DNA of 64,000 nt from an uncultured Ruminiclostridium sp. GTDB taxonomy: Bacteria; Bacillota; Clostridia; Oscillospirales; Ruminococcaceae. The notes under the pieces are model-generated. The model had not been told where the DNA came from, searched no databases, and saw nothing but the letters and a program-made list of their open reading frames with translations. A program made the translations under genes and the position numbers. The stretch is from contig CANQKE010000010.1 in the NCBI GenBank assembly GCA_947624435.1, positions 1 through 64,000 of the forward strand, read 5' to 3'. This document shows positions 61,882-64,000 of the stretch, one piece after another (position 1 is the first letter of the stretch; each line of letters opens with the position of its first letter).

Positions 61882-62385
61882 ATGTATGAAATAAGTTTGA
61901 GGATACACGAGGAAAACGAGCTTTACAATTCCTTTGACGAAAGCTGCCGGACGCTGAGCGGCGACGTATCGGACTATCTTACAAAGCAATACGGCCGAAA
62001 GGAGATAGGCGACGAGATACTTCTGAGGATAAAATGCGACCGTCCTATAGACGCCGATAGGGTAAAAACCGCGTTTCGTGAAACGATACGCGAGCAGGAG
62101 CTGCATATCGCAAGCGAGAAAAGGCTGAATCTTGTAAAACAGCTATGGCTGCTTTGTGTAGGGGTAGTATTCGTGACGGCGGCGATACTGCTGGACGGGA
62201 TAATAGGCTCGGTGCCGGTTGAGCTTATCTCTATAGTAGGTTCTTTCGCGGTATGGGAGGCGGCTAATATCTGGATAGTGGAAAATCCCCGCAACCGGCT
62301 TGCCAAGCGGACGCTTAAAAAGTTAAATTCCACAAGGATAGTAATAGAAGATATGACAGAAGGGCGGACGGATAAAAATGACTGA
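61882..62385 (+). CDS. Small membrane protein of unknown function
   Basis: From the ATG at 61882 (AGGGGGCGG upstream) the protein has 167 residues: a soluble N-terminal half (about 1-90) with charged helices, two adjacent membrane helices (about 92-140), and a basic C-terminal tail. I do not recognise a family. Its last eight bases overlap the DUF389 gene, so a shared job at the membrane is likely. Confidence 0.7.
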   Translation: MYEISLRIHEENELYNSFDESCRTLSGDVSDYLTKQYGRKEIGDEILLRIKCDRPIDADRVKTAFRETIREQELHIASEKRLNLVKQLWLLCVGVVFVTAAILLDGIIGSVPVELISIVGSFAVWEAANIWIVENPRNRLAKRTLKKLNSTRIVIEDMTEGRTDKND

Positions 62386-63706
62386 AGAAGTAAAAAAGAA
62401 GCACTCGGCAAAGGCATATTTTCATCGGCTGCTGGATATGCGCAGCAACATGCTCCCGTATGACGAGCTGCACGACATGATGGAGGAAAACACCGTCATA
62501 CACGGCGCTAATATGTGGATACTCATGCTTGCGATACTTATAGCGTCGATAGGCTTAAACGTAAATTCCACGGCGGTGATAATCGGCGCTATGCTTATCT
62601 CTCCGCTGATGAGCGGCATACTTACCATGGGATATTCGATAGCGATACACGATCTTCCGATGCTACGCAAAGCGCTTACAAGTTTTGGCACGCAGGTGCT
62701 GATAAGTCTTATCGCCTCCACCGTTTATTTTGCGATATCGCCTTTGGATACCGCCACCGAAGAGATGATAGCGCGCACAAGTCCGACGATATGGGACGTG
62801 CTTATCGCATTGTTCGGCGGTATCGCGGGCAGTATCGGCAATACCCGAAAAAAGGCCAGCAACGTTATCCCCGGCGTGGCTATCGCTACGGCGCTTATGC
62901 CGCCGCTTTGCACGGTGGGGTATGGTATCGCGACCGGACGGCCGACCTTTATTTTCGGCGCGTTTTACCTGTTTGCGATAAACACGCTGTTCATCGCGCT
63001 TTCCGCACTGATAGTGACCAAGCTGCTGCGCGTTCCGGTAGTCGAAGAGATAGACGCAAAACGTCAAAAGCGCATTACCCGAATCATCCGTGTGATGGTG
63101 GTGGTAACGGTGCTGCCCAGCATACTCGCCGGCGCGTATACCGTCTACCTTTCGGTGCTGAATCAGAACGTTTCGGATTATCTTAAAAACGAATTTGTCT
63201 TTGCGGATACCCAACTCGTACAAAGCAGCTCCGACAATCAAAACCACGTTATCTCGGTATCGCTGGTAGGCTCGCAGATATCCGACGAAAGAATTTCCGA
63301 GCTTGAGCAAAAGCTTAATGAATATAATCTTTCGGGCTATACTCTTAAGGTAACGCAGAACAAAACGGTAGAGGGCGCGGACAGCGACAAGGTGACTATC
63401 GCCGTTCAGGAAAACACTATAAACGAGCTTCAGCAGCAGCTTAAGGAGGAGCAGGAGAAAAACGAGTCGCTGACTTCCGAGCTAAGCGATCGTGTAAACT
63501 GCGCCGATATCGCCGAAAAGGCGGCGGCTGTCTTTACCGATATCACCGATATTCGCTGCGGACTTGTCTACGGCGAGGACGGCACGTCTGTCTTGCTTTC
63601 CGGCAAGGCTGAAAAACCGCTTTCCTCAAACGAACAGCAAACGCTTAAAAATTTCCTCACCGCCGAAAGCGGCATTGAAAAAGCGATCTTGCAGATAGAA
63701 AGCTAA
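62378..63706 (+). CDS. DUF389 family membrane protein
   Basis: This 442-residue protein has six membrane helices (about 45-260). The family core is NVNSTAVIIGAMLISPLMSGIL, with GNTRKKASNVIPGVAIATALMPPLC. A cytosolic or exported C-terminal part has a coiled coil (ELQQQLKEEQEKNESLTSEL, about 345-375). The function is not established; the family was noted as TIGR00341. It overlaps the preceding gene by eight bases. Repeat copy H starts about 12 bases after its stop. Confidence 0.88.
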   Translation: MTEEVKKKHSAKAYFHRLLDMRSNMLPYDELHDMMEENTVIHGANMWILMLAILIASIGLNVNSTAVIIGAMLISPLMSGILTMGYSIAIHDLPMLRKALTSFGTQVLISLIASTVYFAISPLDTATEEMIARTSPTIWDVLIALFGGIAGSIGNTRKKASNVIPGVAIATALMPPLCTVGYGIATGRPTFIFGAFYLFAINTLFIALSALIVTKLLRVPVVEEIDAKRQKRITRIIRVMVVVTVLPSILAGAYTVYLSVLNQNVSDYLKNEFVFADTQLVQSSSDNQNHVISVSLVGSQISDERISELEQKLNEYNLSGYTLKVTQNKTVEGADSDKVTIAVQENTINELQQQLKEEQEKNESLTSELSDRVNCADIAEKAAAVFTDITDIRCGLVYGEDGTSVLLSGKAEKPLSSNEQQTLKNFLTAESGIEKAILQIES

Positions 63707-63717
63707 CGCGGGCTGTA

Positions 63718-63900
63718 CCCTTAAACCTCCGTTTTTGGGGCTCTGCCCCAAGCCCCGCTGGGGAGCAGATTGCTCCCCAGACCCCTTATGTGTTCGTAAA
63801 ATTATCCCTCCCCGTAAAGGGGAGGGATAATTTTATAAATATAGGGATATGAAAACAATACACACTCGGCGGGAGTTAAGGAAACAGCTCAAAACGGAGC
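63718..63900 (+). repeat. Interspersed repeat, partial copy H
   Basis: This copy keeps only the first modules: GGGGCTCTGCCCC, TGGGGAGCAGATTGCTCCCCA, the perfect 16-bp stem at 63798-63834, and a shortened TATAAATATAGGGATATGAAAA block. It ends before the convergent gene at the edge. Confidence 0.8.
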
Positions 63901-63915
63901 ATAAGAAAAGCCCGT

Positions 63916-64000
63916 TTACTTTATCTTCGCCTGCAAAAGGTCGAGCAATTCGCCGAAGCGCTGGAAATGCACCACCTCGCGCTCCCGCAGGAAGCGTATC
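63916..64000 (-). CDS. C-terminus of a CotJC / manganese-catalase family protein (partial)
   Basis: The last 27 residues are visible (RFLREREVVHFQRFGELL, then DLLQAKIK and a TAA at 63916-63918). E-V-V/I-H-F-Q-R-F-G-E is a strongly conserved end of CotJC-type spore coat proteins and related Mn-catalases, where the Glu and His ligate the metals. The rest lies beyond the window. If this is CotJC it implies a spore-former, but non-sporulating relatives also carry Mn-catalases. Confidence 0.7.
   Translation of the reverse strand, partial: IRFLREREVVHFQRFGELLDLLQAKIK

Overview
The window reads as chromosome from a gut-type anaerobic Clostridia, most like Oscillospiraceae (Ruminococcus / Eubacterium siraeum relatives). 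This is inferred from gene content and style, not from a search: a low-GC Gram-positive HrcA/CIRCE dnaK operon, an ANTAR-linked modular glutamate synthase, cytosolic GH94 and GH2 enzymes, a spore-coat/Mn-catalase-type C-terminus at the right edge, and canonical TTGACA-17-TATAAT promoters.

Layout. 1-430: end of an integrated element, with a small HTH/excisionase-like gene and a displaced tRNA 3' end followed by a terminator. 485-3131: vitamin B6 locus (ECF S component and pyridoxal kinase, divergent from a damaged MocR regulator). 3.1-12.9 kb: carbohydrate block (GH94 cellobiose phosphorylase, abundant-looking surface protein, GH2 enzyme) bracketed by copies of a long interspersed repeat. 13.0-14.3 kb: ECF sigma factor and membrane partner. 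14.4-20.4 kb: split glutamate synthase operon with an attenuator-like leader and an ANTAR regulator. 20.4-27.3 kb (minus): yjbQ-csbB-yfhO-coaX-gltX. 27.3-32.6 kb (minus): polyamine operon speD-decarboxylase-speE plus two CPBP proteases. 33.3-36.4 kb: polar amino-acid ABC importer. 36.5-39.8 kb: 3D-domain cell-wall protein and a VTC/DUF4956 pair around a long AT-rich region with WalR-like boxes. 40.8-49.7 kb: TPP-riboswitch thiW, aminotransferase, trpS, an ABC/DUF1854/ABC set and a zinc-ribbon membrane protein. 50.8-55.7 kb (minus): hrcA-grpE-dnaK-dnaJ. 55.9-63.7 kb: NatAB-like exporter, a palindromic element, an FN3 surface protein, folA, and a small membrane protein with a DUF389 protein.

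The most striking unexplained feature is a modular GC-rich intergenic repeat. It has eight full or partial copies, covers about 7-8% of the window, and mostly abuts stop codons. It carries a long hairpin whose arms co-vary between copies. One copy coincides with loss of the end of the MocR regulator. A second, unrelated 277-bp nested palindrome lies at 58210-58486 and has ends resembling a tRNA T-arm. Functional assignments are from sequence reading and memory of families; no searches were run.
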